The notes: a model not told the origin generated them from the letters alone. A stretch of 64,000 nucleotides of DNA from Cheiracanthium punctorium (GCA_038373885.1 JAWZYV010016974.1:1-64000); one strand, 5' to 3'; positions 44,165 to 55,249 are shown, counted from the stretch's first letter. Made by a program: numbers and translations.

Positions 44165-45200
44165 AAAGATAAAGTCGATGAGTGCTTTGTCTCAACGAAG
44201 GCGTTTTACTGAATCAGAAGCTTGAAGAGTTAGTTATTGGTCAGTTAAAAGGGGGCTAAACACAAGTCGAAGTAGCAGAAGATATTGGAGTCGCACAAAG
44301 TGTGATATGGAGGATCTGGAACCGTTTCATAGAGACTGGAAATGCAAGACAAATACTCGAAGAGCAGGGCAAGGTCGTAGATTTGCTACAATGCCCAGTA
44401 AAGATCTATATTTAACGCTGACGGCTCGGAGACACCGAAATATCAATGCCAGTCTTCTTCAACTTCATTCGGCTACTGGCACAAGAGTTTAAACTCAAAC
44501 AGTCCGAAACAGACTCCACTCTGTAGGTCTGTACGCTCGCCGAACAATGGTATGTGTCAGGTTATCAGCAAGGCATTGTAGGGACCGCAGGGAGTGGCAA
44601 GTGAACATGTCAACTGGACGAGAAACGAATGGCGCAATATTCTGTTCTCTGACGAGTCCGGCTTTTCTGTTCATCCTGATAATAGGCGTACTTTCACCTG
44701 TAGGGAACGTAGCACTAGAAACACTCCTGCGTTCGTGCTGGAAAATGTCAAATTCGGCGGTGGGAGAGTGGTGGTCTATTCTGGTATCTCCATTGATTGG
44801 CGTACCGATCTCCACATCTTTCGGAAAGGAGCTCCGACCGGTCGTCAATATAGGGATGAGATTCTCAGACCTTTTGTAGTCCCTTACGCTGCAGTAATTG
44901 GAGACAACTTCAAGCTAATCGACGACAACTGAGGCCACATCGTGAACGCTTGGTAGATGACTTCCTTATCGAGGAAGGAATCGTACGAATGTAATGGCCA
45001 GCGTATTCTCCGGACAGAAACCCAATATAACATGTTTGGGACAATCTAGGGAGAAGAGATGCTGGCCGCCTACCGTCCCCACATACACTCCGAGAACTGG
45101 AAATAGCTCTTCTGGAGGAGTGGGACAGAATACACTAGCTCCTCATAATAGTCTCATTGATACCATGCCTCAAAAGTGTTCAACGTTGTCTGTGTAGTCC
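44165..45200 (+). pseudogene. Tc1-like transposase pseudogene
   Basis: Remnants in order: MSALSQRRR start region, helix-turn-helix (QVEVAEDIGVAQSVIWRIWN), WTRNEWRNILFSDESGF with the first catalytic Asp near 44660, GAPTGRQYRDEILRPFVVPY and LIDDN with the second Asp near 44925. The C-terminal motif follows, where the catalytic Glu codon has become TAA (near 45030, PDRNPI then stop then HVW). Several frameshifts separate the pieces. It is an older lineage than the intact Tc1 at 28195, with different termini. Confidence 0.88.
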
Positions 45201-45961
45201 GGGAAATCATATTCCCTATTAAAAGCATTTTCTTTCAAGGGAAAACTTTTTTATTCGTTTTTTCTCACATGCACTAATTGTGTTTTTTTTTTCCTTTTGT
45301 ACCCAAATGCTCAATAAAATTAATTATTTCCTGCTAAGCATGTGTATTTGTTTTTCTCATATTGACTTCCACGTCTGTCGATTATATATCAATCATCTAA
45401 ACATTTGCCCAGCCTCAAGATCCACCCATATTAGGGTGGACCGAAAATCCATTTTTAAATTGCTATACCGTAGTGTGGAAAGTATGTGGGTAGTGGTCCT
45501 TATCAGCCAAAAAGGAAACGGACTGTGTCGAAGAAAGCCTTCAGCCTGCGAATTCAACTCAAAGTTTTGATTTTGTACTCAAAAATGTTAAATTTCCAAA
45601 ACATTTCTAGACGTTCCTAGACATTTACAAAACTATTCCATGGTCGGAAATGCTCGGAAAAGGTAGTATAAGGACTAGAATTTCCTGTTTGGTGTGTCTG
45701 AGTTCCTGCAAAGGCTCTGAATTTTCAACAAAAATCACCAAACATAGCAAAATTTTTACCAATTTTGGGATTGATTATTAAGTCAATACGTGTTTTTATT
45801 TAGTTACTTTCTAATAAATTTTTACTCTGCGTCGTGTTTGGGTGGAGAGGGAATAATTGCAGCTCTCGGTTCATCGAATAATCAACTATCCAGCACTCAT
45901 CACCAGGAGGTGGCGGCAAATCGAGTGACGCCCGCTTACCTGCCCGCTAGTCTAAATTAAC

Positions 45962-47259
45962 TTAAATCCTAAACTCGGACTTGCTCTCAAACCTTGGCAT
46001 CACTTGCGGATCTCTTATTCGAGCCCGGATGTATCCGTCGCGAGCGTCTCTTCCGCATACAGCAGCGGAGGCGGCTATCACTTCCTTAACACATCGTTCG
46101 ACTGTTTGGTTGTGGCAAGGTAAGTTGAAGAATAATTGGAGTTTTTTCAATGAATCTTCATTTCCGGCGATGATGTTATTTAGATCTTCTTTGGTAAGCC
46201 TATCAACAATTGGAGGTGACGTTATCTTCTCTTTCTCTCAAATTACTAAATCGGTGTATTCTTCAGAATTGAAATTTATCTTTGGTGGTGTAAACTTCCG
46301 TGACGGCTTCCCGAACGGTTTGCTTCGCGTGACCCTTGCTTCCAAGATTCTTTTGGCTGCTTGCTGCCCAACAGCTTGTTGCATGTCTGCCAACATATTG
46401 ACTAGTACGTTTTCTGGGTGGCCCCAGAAGGCATGGAGTTCGAGTCCGACATAAAGAAACTTAAGATCTTCAGGTAAATAGTCCATTTTTCTAATCGTCA
46501 GCTAAGTTTTTTGCAGCATTTTTACCGTCCCATTGCACTTAATCTCAAACCACATGGGGTTATAAACTTTGACAACGAATTCTGTCAATGTCTTTAGTTC
46601 TGGGGATGGACTTTTGGTAGATATGTAGCTTTTCAGGATGCGGCAAATAAGAGTCAACCATTGAGCGTGGTGTATAGGTCCAGGAATTAACTCGTCCAGA
46701 TGGTTTGGCCAACAACTACTGGGTACAACCTGAAAAATTCTGTAGAGATAAGCCTTATCTTTGCTTAGCAAACTAATTTCTATCTCAGGTAGTGATAATT
46801 CAATACTTTCAAATCCAACGTCTTGCTGATTGTGGCAAGTAGGAAGCTGTTGACCTATTTCTTTGAGAAAACCTTTTGGACTTGATGTCCTCCCTTCAAA
46901 TTTTCTCAAATAGATGCCTTAATGGCAATTCATTGGAATGTAGCTGGCAAATAATCCATTGCAGCAGTCGTTGTAAATACTCTTCTGAAAGACGAATAAA
47001 GCCGGCATGTACGCTAGTATTATTTCTTTCGCGAGTGGAACCCAATGCAGGTGAGTTCAGTCAGGTCTATACCTTCTCGAATGAAATAGTTCTTTATAGC
47101 TGATGATGTTCCATTTGCATCGATTCCATTAGGAGAAACGAGGGTTAAGTAAACTGGACTAGGATCTTCGATTATAGAAATGTGATCTTGTTTCGACCGC
47201 TTATAAAATTTTCCTGTTTCTTCACTTTTTTCATTCAATATGGTAGAAGATGTTAACAC
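45962..47259 (-). pseudogene. Putative transposase of an unassigned family (CHNQTVERCVK type)
   Basis: Three consecutive minus-strand blocks. 47259-47020 is a variable N-terminal part. After a frame change come about 35 codons containing LLQWIICQLHSNELPLRHLF. After another frame change a long frame runs from 46909 to 45962, broken only by a TAG at 46502-46504 and a TGA at about 46238. It contains HAQWLTLICRILKSYIS, VKVYNPMWFEIK, YLPEDLKF, GHPENVLVNMLADM and LPCHNQTVERCVKEV near the end. I recognise the order of motifs from many uncharacterised arthropod and hydra proteins. Conserved His, Asn-Glu, Trp and Cys-His positions suggest an enzyme, and its place inside inverted termini suggests a transposase. 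No named domain is assigned. Confidence 0.7.
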
Positions 47260-47265
47260 AATTCT

Positions 47266-47306
47266 ATTGTCACTCTGCTAGCGTGTTACGCTAGCAGAGT
47301 GACAAT
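47266..47306. repeat. Perfect 18-bp inverted repeat (hairpin)
   Basis: Arms ATTGTCACTCTGCTAGCG and its exact reverse complement around loop TGTTA. It sits inside the 2.24-kb transposon between the start of its coding region and the inner edge of the right inverted terminus. Confidence 0.95.
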
Positions 47307-47705
47307 GCCAAACACAATGTACGCACAATGCCAAAAATATTTAAAACATGCCATTTTTGGTGATTTTTGTGGAATTTTCAGAGCTTTTGAAGGAATTCAG
47401 ACAAAAAAAACAGGCAATTCTACTTGTTATACGACCCTTTCCGATCATTTCCGACCATGGAATATTTTTTCTAATGTTTAGGAACGTCTAGATTTTTTTT
47501 GAAAATTTCACAATTTTAAGTAAAAATCCAAAACTTTGAGTTGAATGCACAGGCTGAAGACTTTCTCTGACGGAGTCCACTTTCTTTTTGGTTAATAAGG
47601 ACCACTAGCCAGATACTTTCTACACTAGGGATATAGCAATTTCGAAAAAAAAAATGGATTTTCGCCCACCCTACTCCATATTCTTTAATTGTTTTGAGCA
47701 GTGTA

Positions 47706-49040
47706 TTTAGAAAATGAAATCACCCCAAATTTTAGAATTACGAAAAATAAATTTTTCTTCAAAGAATAAAGTTATTTAAATATATAAAATTGTTTTTGTT
47801 ATATACTGATTATTTTAAATTTCTGGTACTTAAATAAGCAATCCAGTGCATATATAAAACGTAAATTTTATATTTTCTTATTTCTATTTTCCTTTAATGT
47901 TGAACTGCGAAAATATGTGTGCAAAAGCTTAAAATTTTATCCAAAATTACGGATTAACCATAGATTAATATTATTTACCATGGTTGAAGACATTAAAGTA
48001 AGCATTCTTGAACATTGAGGAAATATCATTAATAAGTGTAGATTAATTGTGAATTGAAATGCGACCTCTGTTCAACAATAATACTAAAGTGTCATTTAGG
48101 AGTTTCTAAGACAAAACAGGAAATCTCTGTAGGGAATGAGTCGCGAAAAAAGATTAGTGCGTCCCTTTCTCTAATTTCTGTGGGACAGTTATTTTTAGTA
48201 GGAATAATTTTCAAGAAATGAATACTATTCTATTGATGGCCTTTCAGCTTAAAAAGTTGTTTCGGGAAGATAGTGGAATGGGAAGCTGTAAAATGCACAG
48301 TCAAAGTAACTTCCACCTCACTCAAATCTCAATAATCCCACGAATTAGAGAAATTAAAATGCCTTTTCCACTCAGTATGCCGTAAAACGACACATAATGC
48401 ACGGATTTCTACTTCAATTTAAAATGAACACTTCATATTAAAGCATTGACTGTTTTATTAATTACCTTATTTGAAAAGGAAACAATTTACGCTTACTGTA
48501 AAGGTTCGAAAGGTTTCGAAAGTTTTTAAAATTTGTAAAAATAATTTTAAAGTTCCTATATCTATTTAGATACTTGTGTATCATTTGAACCCGATTTTCT
48601 CCAAAAATATTATTGAAGAAATTCTTCAGCAATTAAGAGGGAATGAAAATAATATTATTAATGAAGTGTAAGGAAATATTTCCGAAAACATACTCTCAGA
48701 TAACATATTGAAGTCAGTTATAATAGAACCTAAAAATGATAATTGAACTTTTATTAATGTTGGCATAATGGAATATCTGATGAATAGAAAACATACTATC
48801 GTGGCTACGATAAAATAATTTGCTATGATGACAGTGAAAGTTCTTCCAAAGTACAGTAGAGTTTTTAAATTCTTTGACTGTGAGTGGGTTTTTTTTTCGG
48901 TTAGCCGGGAGCAAGTGAAAAATTGCCGAATAATTGTGATCTGCGCGAAATTCTTACAAACCTAAAGCGATTTCCAGTACATAGTTGTTTATCCCTTCCC
49001 ATATTTTGGAAGCTTAATTTAATTTCGTATTTTTATTCAA
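47706..49040. other. AT-rich intergenic
   Basis: No gene or element boundary recognised. The minus frame at 48714-48914 has no motif. Confidence 0.4.
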
Positions 49041-49623
49041 CTAGGGGCCAAGGCCCCTAGACTCGCAACGCTCGCTTTTCGTATGAGGCAGTCGGCCCCT
49101 AATAAGGCTTATTCGTAAAAAAGGCACAATTTCAACAAACAAAACTCAAAGGTTGGATCAGATAGAATGTTACCGAGCTACACATTGCTTAGTTCTTGCA
49201 TGTTCCTTGGAACATAAAAATCTAAACTTCCCACTATTTTTAATTATGTGTAACGCATGGAAGACCTTGCATATTTACGGCGATTTTTCATAATTTAGCG
49301 ATTGCATATAATTTTTAATTTGGCGTAAAATGGGTGTCATTCTACTTCATGTTTGTCAATTTCACGCGATTCTACATACTTGGAATTGCTTTGTTGCAAA
49401 GGAATGAATGATTTTTGCCAAATCTGGCAACCATTATGTATATTTTTTCAGTTTTTATTAATATCTTCTAAAATAATTCAATTTTCCAAATAATTCAATT
49501 TTTTCGGAATTTTCAGAATCCGTGGACACCTTATTCGAAACTCAAATAGGAGGAGATAGCCAAATAAGCTATTGACAGCAGCGGCGGCGACAGCGGATGT
49601 TACTTTTTTTTAGGATAGAGAGA
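49041..49623 (-). mobile_element. Non-autonomous Helitron, copy H4 (internally deleted)
   Basis: 3' terminus hairpin GGGGCC-AA-GGCCCC-CTAG at 49041 with T beyond. 5' terminus TCTCTCTATCCTAAAAAA ends at 49623, preceded by A. 583 bp, lacking about half of the H1 interior. Carries the empty site for the Tigger insert of H3. Confidence 0.83.
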
Positions 49624-49871
49624 TTCCACACGTTTTCAGAAATTTCCCCATTATGTAACCAATAAGCATACAAATTTCTTTTTAGTATATTGATATTTTT
49701 GTATTTATTTAATTCTGTTTCTAAATACTATTTTGTATTCGGATTAAAATTTCCACCTTTTCTTGGGGAAAAGACAGTGTTTCAGAAGTAGTCTTTAAAC
49801 ACCCCCCCCCCCAAAAAAAAAAAACAGTTGGCGGGATTTGCACCTGGCTAACAAAAAAATAACATAGTTCC
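49624..49871. other. AT-rich spacer
   Basis: C9 and A12 runs at 49802-49823. No gene; it leads into the helicase remnant. Confidence 0.4.
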
Positions 49872-50219
49872 CTACCACATAAGTTATTAAATTGCATCGT
49901 TATACTAATAAGAAACTTAATCAGAGAGGAAGCATTAGTCCATGGAACAGGAATGCGCATCAAGCTTATAGATCGTAATGCTATTGTTAGCGAAGTTTGA
50001 ACTGGAACCGCAGGCAACAAAAGAATTTTAATTCCACTTATAAAATATTGTGGTACTATTTTACCATATCATTTAAAAAATTCAATTTCCAAATATCCAA
50101 ATATACCTAAATTTGCGATGACAGTAAATAAATCTCAAGGACAGTCATTCGAATAAAGGGCAAATTTATTGAGGCAGTAAGGTTTCATACATGGTCAGTG
50201 GTACGCCTCAGCAAGTCGA
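49872..50219 (+). pseudogene. PIF1-like helicase C-terminal remnant (Helitron type)
   Basis: Reads LPHKLLNCIVILIRNL, EEALVHGTGMRI, GNKRILIPLI and FAMTVNKSQGQSFE, then after a stop and a frame change FIHGQWYASASR. These match motifs V and VI of PIF1-family DNA helicases (usual forms: NGTRL, MTINKSQGQTF, HGQLYVALSR). In arthropods this domain is the helicase half of autonomous Helitron proteins. A TGA within the block and the TAA after SFE show decay. The upstream helicase and Rep nuclease parts are missing. Confidence 0.87.
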
Positions 50220-50640
50220 ATTGAATCATTCGACTTTTTAAGATTTTATAACTCCAAACATAATGGGCCTTTAGCCGAGGATAGGTCCAGGCTCAATTTT
50301 CGGAGGGGGCCGCTAGACGTTTTAGGCTAACTTAAATTGTTCAAAATGTAAAGTGAATGAGTAAAATCCAAAGTCGGTAGAGGTAGATGACCCTATGACC
50401 CATTCGCTGGAGCTGCCTTTGCATTTAGCATGTTGTCCCCTGTCCTACGCCTATGTTGGTTAATGCGAATTCTCTGAGGAATTATAAAAGCTTATAATAC
50501 ACACAATAGAAAAGTTATATATAATTAGTCTCCATTTTAATTCCAAATTGATAATACATAGATACCAACAATTCAAGTTATTACATATATGACGCAAATT
50601 TTAAGTCAAGAGTGAAATAATTTTGCTTTTTCTAGATTCC
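50220..50640. other. Intergenic
   Basis: No gene recognised. Confidence 0.4.
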
Positions 50641-50679
50641 ACATCACTGGAATTAATTCGAATGACACATGTTAGGAAA

Positions 50680-50716
50680 CTTTTCGTTTCCTACCGTGCG
50701 AAGAACGGGCACGCAG
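50680..50716. repeat. Terminus of the CTAGCTGC-family repeat
   Basis: CGTGCGAAGAACGGGCACGC then AGCTAG is the reverse of the start of the tandem array at 17537 (CTAGCTGCAGTACCCGTTCTTCGCACGG). Body not recognised. Confidence 0.65.
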
Positions 50717-51023
50717 CTAGTTCAATATAAAATATCATAATGTTCTTTTTTCGACCAAATCATGTTTTTTTAATAAGGCGAATAGTTAAATACTGTTAAA
50801 TCATTTTAACTCGTTACTGGCTGCTTTCATTTTATAGTTTTTGAACTGAATGATTATGGTTTATGAGACTCATTCGTAGACAAAGAAGTATTTCCAAAAA
50901 TATGCATTCTATTCTATGATTTTCTTAACATATCTATTAGTTGTATTTCCTATCTCTCTTTGAAAAAAAATTTTTTTTTTCTCTCACATAACAGACATTA
51001 TTCAGAATGAAATGTGCGTATGT

Positions 51024-51120
51024 AAAATATAATACATAAATGCAAGTCCACCAAAAAAATGTAAAATACACTATTACTTGTGTTTTAATTTTTTTTCGTA
51101 GACTTGCATTTATGTATTAA
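51024..51120. repeat. Inverted repeat around a roughly 50-bp spacer
   Basis: ATACATAAATGCAAGTC and, at 51102-51119, its reverse complement; the next bases CAC/GTA nearly pair. Possible tiny foldback MITE; flanking duplication not clear. Confidence 0.8.
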
Positions 51121-52105
51121 TGGCGTGCTAATTAAATATATTTATAATTAAAAAATTAAATTTTATGCGTATTATAACGTTTAAAACGAAACATAAATCT
51201 AAAAAGAGTTAACAAATCACGATTGTCTATTTTATACGCAGACATTAGCTATATCGCTTTATTTTTGTAAGAAATGTGATTTAGATAACTTTTCTGGATT
51301 TATTAGTTTGTATTTTTTTATAATAATTAGAATTGTTTTTGATTAGCTAATTATTATATTTGAAAAGTATGTTTAAAGACTTAGTTGCTTCTCTGAAAAG
51401 AAGTATTAGTTTTACTTTCTGCAGAATGTTTATCAAACTTTTTATTTCATAAAATATTACTGAAGAGTAGTTTAAAAAAAACCTTTTTAATATTGATGAT
51501 ACATAAAATCAAATTAACTCGTTATATAGGGACTTGAAAATTTTTAGGATGCCTCTTCAAAAGTTTTACTCATGGACTGTACAATGTAATGGTGGACAAA
51601 CCTGAATCAGTTAGAAAACTTTAAAAGGAAATTTTTAAAAATCCAAAATTTTAGAAAATACGCCACTCTTCGAAAAATTTGCCAACAAAATTTCATGTTT
51701 AAGAATTTCTTCTGCAAGTTTCATAAAATACGGTTTTTTTTCCTTGTAAAATATAGTTTTTTGGGCGTAAAACAGCTTATAAAGGATCGTCTTTCTTTCA
51801 TTCTTTTTAAGTCCCTAATGTAATTATTTTATTTTAATTTGTGAACCGAGACAGCGTAATAGGTCTTTGAACTGCAACTTTGAAAAAATTAAAATGCATA
51901 AATTACTGTATATTCGTATGGTACGATTTCAATTTCATATTATGTATTCACAATAATAAAAAAGAGAGTGAATTATTTATTTATTTACTTCTGGGGTATA
52001 ATTGAAGCGTGGAATACGAATTTTGAACTATTTTAAGCCCCAGAACAACGGGTTGCCCCGAAAATTCGTAACAATATATTCCTTGTGCGCAGACGTCATA
52101 TGAAA

Positions 52106-52132
52106 AAAGTCGAGCAAATTTTGCTCGACTTT
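52106..52132. repeat. 27-nt perfect palindrome
   Basis: Arms AAAGTCGAGCAAA and its reverse complement around one T. Confidence 0.95.
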
Positions 52133-52984
52133 AAAACTCTCCGAATACAGCTGTTCTCTAATTTTAAGCTACTTTTCGTCATTTTTCCGTCTATAAAGCT
52201 CTCCCGATATCCCAATTTGTTAGATATTTTACGAATTGCTGAGACATACAAGTCATGTTATGAATCGTATACGTATGAAAGATAGGTACTATCATAAATG
52301 AGATCTTCGTCATTTGGATGTCACGAGATTAAAATTGCATTAGAAACTAAGTTGGGTTATGAGGTTTTAGATGAAAACTGCTAAACGAGCTAAATTATAG
52401 GCTTCCACGATATACAAAAATTTATAAAATTAAAATAACGTGATTTTTTTTTTTACTTTCAATAATTTAAGTTGAATATTACAGCTGAGAATGACATCAT
52501 TTTGGTGTCATGAATATGAAACTGCATTGGAACAATTCTTTATCGTTTTTAAATCGTGTAGAAAACCGTTATATCATTTATAGGTATTCTCCAGGAGCAC
52601 CTGAAAAGAATTACATAACTGTCAGTGGAAGTTTTACAGACATTCACCCATTTCAAGCACAATACTATCCTACTATATAGTTAGCTAATGGTCAAATGAC
52701 AATTGGGAGTCCCCCTCAAAAATTGTACCGAATGTCACCAAGCTTCGCGACTTTTTGAAGTAAATCGAAAAATATGACACGAAAACGTGTTTTAAAAGAT
52801 GAACCCAGTTTGGCGATAATTTCATTTTTCGGATGGAAATCAAAAGGTTTCTAATGTGACTAGATCAGGGATGGGCAAACTTTTTCGGTCGCGAGCCAAA
52901 AATCGAAAAAAAAAAGTTTGGCGGGCCAAGATAAGTTTTTCTAAAATTTTAAGAACAATATACAAGTATTACAATTTAAATATG

Positions 52985-53409
52985 TTAATGAGATGAATGA
53001 AATTGCGATTTCATTTTTAAAAGTTCCTTATATCGAGGTTCGAAGTGAGATGCCCTGATTCTAAGGAACGAGGCTAAATGCTCATCTGTCAGTCTACTTC
53101 TGAAAGAATTCTCACTTAGGTTTAGTCGAAAACACTTGTTCTCATATCTAAGATGAAGCAAACACAGCACTGATTTTCTGGGCATGAGATATTAAATTTG
53201 GGAAACTTACTTTCGATAATGATTTGTAAAACTCTGGCATATTTAGAAAAAAACTGCTTGAGATGATTGTTAGATTGCAATTCTATCAATTCAAGCTGCA
53301 AATCTGACCTCACTTCTTCACAATTTACGTTGAAAGGCATGGTAAAAATATCCAATTCTGTTTGAATGGCACTGAAATCTTGAAATCTGCGTTCGAATTC
53401 AAAATGCAC
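52985..53409 (-). pseudogene. hAT transposase C-terminus (GTF2IRD2/ZBED5-like) remnant
   Basis: On the minus strand, 53409-53122 reads EFERRFQDFSAIQTELDIF, then PFNVNCEEV and LQLELIELQSN, a signature of the hAT group related to vertebrate GTF2IRD2 and ZBED5. A frame change near 53150 leads to NSFRSRLTDEHLASFLRI and a MKSQFHSSH end (53185-52985), the dimerisation domain tail. The N-terminal BED finger and most of the catalytic domain are deleted. Not functional. Confidence 0.87.
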
Positions 53410-53441
53410 TTTTTTCGAGCCATCTTCGTAATTCTTAATAT

Positions 53442-53443
<2 letters not shown>

Positions 53444-53493
<50 letters not shown>
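53444..53493. repeat. (TA)25 microsatellite
   Basis: About 50 bases of alternating TA inside the hAT element; length in assemblies is often unreliable. Confidence 0.95.
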
Positions 53494-53495
<2 letters not shown>

Positions 53496-53607
53496 CTTCA
53501 ATTTCCGTCGGACCGGGTAGTTAAAATTCCACCCGCGGGCCGGATAAAACCTTCCGGTGGGCCGGATTTGGCCCGTGGGCCGTAGTTTGCCCATCCCTGG
53601 ACTAGAT

Positions 53608-53937
53608 AAACATATGGCGGTTTCAATCGAAATTTTGAAAATCAGTAACTTGTTCTCTAATTATTCGACTTACATGCACCAAAATTGCATCCCCTCTCCC
53701 AAGCGCGTGGGAGATTTTAGACCGCAAAATCGTAGAAGAGCAAATTCCCCACTCTCCATGTCGATGCTTACGATTGTGTTGTATAAGAGGGATATTTATA
53801 CTTTTAACACCCTCCAAGAAGACTAAGTCGAAGCGACAAACAGAAAACATTCTGTGTTTGTCTGTTCGTCCGTACTCTAGATGCCATATATATTTGCATA
53901 GATTACTACAAAATTGATGTTGTTCCTATTTACAGTA
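53608..53937. other. Intergenic
   Basis: Overlapping frames on both strands at 53557-53850 without recognised motif. Nothing called. Confidence 0.4.
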
Positions 53938-53945
53938 CTATGTAC

Positions 53946-54117
53946 CAGGCTCGAATACGCCCACCGGGAAGAAGGGAAATTTCCTGATGGGCCGGTCACT
54001 TTCACATATACGTACATCACGTATGTATAATGTGCATGTTTGCTCAGAATACAATGTAAACTATTGGCCGTTTGCATATGTTTCCTGGGCCGGTGTGATC
54101 AGTTGTATCCAGCCCTG
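53946..54117. mobile_element. hAT MITE, 172 bp
   Basis: Left CAGGCTCGAATACGCCCACC, right (reversed) CAGGGCTGGATACAACTG, with GGGCCGG motifs inside both ends. Flanking octamers CTATGTAC and CCATGTAC match at 7 of 8. Confidence 0.82.
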
Positions 54118-54235
54118 CCATGTACCCAACTGAAAAAGATGTATGAAGCATTTGTATCTCTTCTACAGGAGTACTGAAAAGAAATCTAATACATTAAGCT
54201 TTAAGGTTAATAATTCTTAAAAGCATATTTTAGAC

Positions 54236-54441
54236 CAGGTATGGGCAACCTCTGAAAAGTTGCGGGCCGAACTTCAGGATTTTAGCGAAGTGGCGTATCA
54301 AACTTCAGGATTTTAGCGAAGTAGCGTACCAAACTTCAGGATGTGATGTCGAAGGCGTATAATTGGGATTTATGTGGGAGGTTGAATGGTTTATATGGGG
54401 TTTCGATATGTTGAGCGAGACGGAGGGTGCCCATATTTGTG
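54236..54441. mobile_element. hAT MITE (CAGGTATGGGCAACC family), copy 3
   Basis: 206 bp, left CAGGTATGGGCAACC, right (reversed) CACAAATATGGGCACC, perfect 8-bp duplications TTTTAGAC at 54228-54235 and 54442-54449. The phrase CAAACTTCAGGAT is repeated three times inside. Confidence 0.93.
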
Positions 54442-54774
54442 TTTTAGACTTATTCGTCGGTTTCAAACAAAATAAAGTTAATATATGTTATTAAGGATCA
54501 TCAAGTAATGACCTCGATAGAAAATAGTGTATGTAGGGTTTATAATTCTTCTACAGGAGCACTCAAAAGAGTATCGATACATTACTGCCTTTCAATACGG
54601 ATACATTCATCCTTTCATCCTTTTTCTAGCACAATACAGTAAGTATATAAACGTTTATAACTGTTTACACTCCAGTTAAAAGTTGGGAAAAAAATTTAAA
54701 ACTTTTTTACAGGTTCTCCGAAAAATAAATTAATGGCGATGTACAGCATCTTTATAAAATTATCTCTTAAATCT

Positions 54775-54885
54775 CCCCGAAGTGTAAAGGTCCTTGGTTT
54801 TGGCCTATCCCATGGCTGCGGATCTAACTCTGTAGTTTTGGACGATTTTCTGCAGATGTAGCATGAATACGCGTCAGACACCCTT
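54775..54885 (+). repeat. tRNA-derived SINE, copy 4 (tail part)
   Basis: GGCTGCGGATCTAACTCTG, then GTTTTGGACGATTTTC and a GCATGAATACGCGTCAGA end match the family tail. The tRNA-like head upstream is weak. Confidence 0.55.
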
Positions 54886-55249
54886 AAAGAGATCCTGTGC
54901 CCAAGATGTCCTCCTTAGGTAGATAGCCTTCATATTACTTTGTCTTAACCACTAAACTAAAATCTCTCAATATTTAAATACACTACATAACCAAATTTTG
55001 CGCAAACTTTGTTTCCCTTTGTGCGTAAAGTCCGTGAGTAAGACTTCCTTTCTTCGAACAATACCCTTAAGATTTTACTATATATATTATTTATATTTGC
55101 TTAATTATTTACGTATCATTTTCATAATGTTTATAAAATGCTGAAATTCCATAAAATATTCTGTATCAGCCGAGTATTCGGTCAAAATTTAACTGAATAG
55201 GCTGAATACGAAGTACATACTGAGTACTCACCTCACTACAACTTTGAAA
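54886..55249. other. AT-rich intergenic
   Basis: Nothing recognised. Confidence 0.4.

Larger units (their letters stand above)
45432..47673 (-). mobile_element. DNA transposon with about 330-bp inverted termini, unassigned family
   Basis: Both ends begin TAGGGTGG (45432 and reversed at 47673). They stay similar for about 330 bp (to about 45760 and 47345), sharing GAAAATCCATTTTT, GTGGTCCTTAT, CAGCC, TTCAACTCAAAGTTTTG and TATTCCATGGTCGGAAATG. The flanking octamers ACCCATAT and CTCCATAT match at 6 of 8, suggesting an 8-bp duplication. It codes on the minus strand for the protein remnant at 45962-47259. It is inserted next to the right terminus of the Tc1 at 42526. Confidence 0.85.
42526..47703 (+). 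mobile_element. Tc1-like element, decayed, with nested transposon at its right end
   Basis: Left terminus CACTGCGCAAAACAATTAAA at 42526 after TA. Reversed right terminus CACTGCTCAAAACAATTAAA ends at 47703 before TA (47704). Inside is a Tc1 transposase pseudogene (44165-45200) and, just before the right terminus, the 2.24-kb element 45432-47673. Even without the latter it is longer than a normal Tc1, so 42560-44130 probably holds further inserted sequence. Confidence 0.72.
50717..52865. other. Very AT-rich intergenic with two inverted repeats
   Basis: Apart from the two inverted repeats listed separately, no gene is seen. The plus frame at 52085-52285 overlaps the 27-nt palindrome and has no motif. 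Confidence 0.35.
52866..53599 (-). mobile_element. hAT transposon (GTF2IRD2-like group), internally deleted
   Basis: Ends CAGGGATGGGCAAACT and its inverse, perfect 8-bp duplications GACTAGAT at 52858-52865 and 53600-53607. Contains the C-terminal part of a hAT transposase and a (TA)n run. 734 bp. Confidence 0.95.

Noticed and set aside
52106..52132. Intrinsic terminator reading of the palindrome
   Set aside because: The hairpin is followed by TTAAAA, but the context is eukaryotic, where such terminators do not apply.
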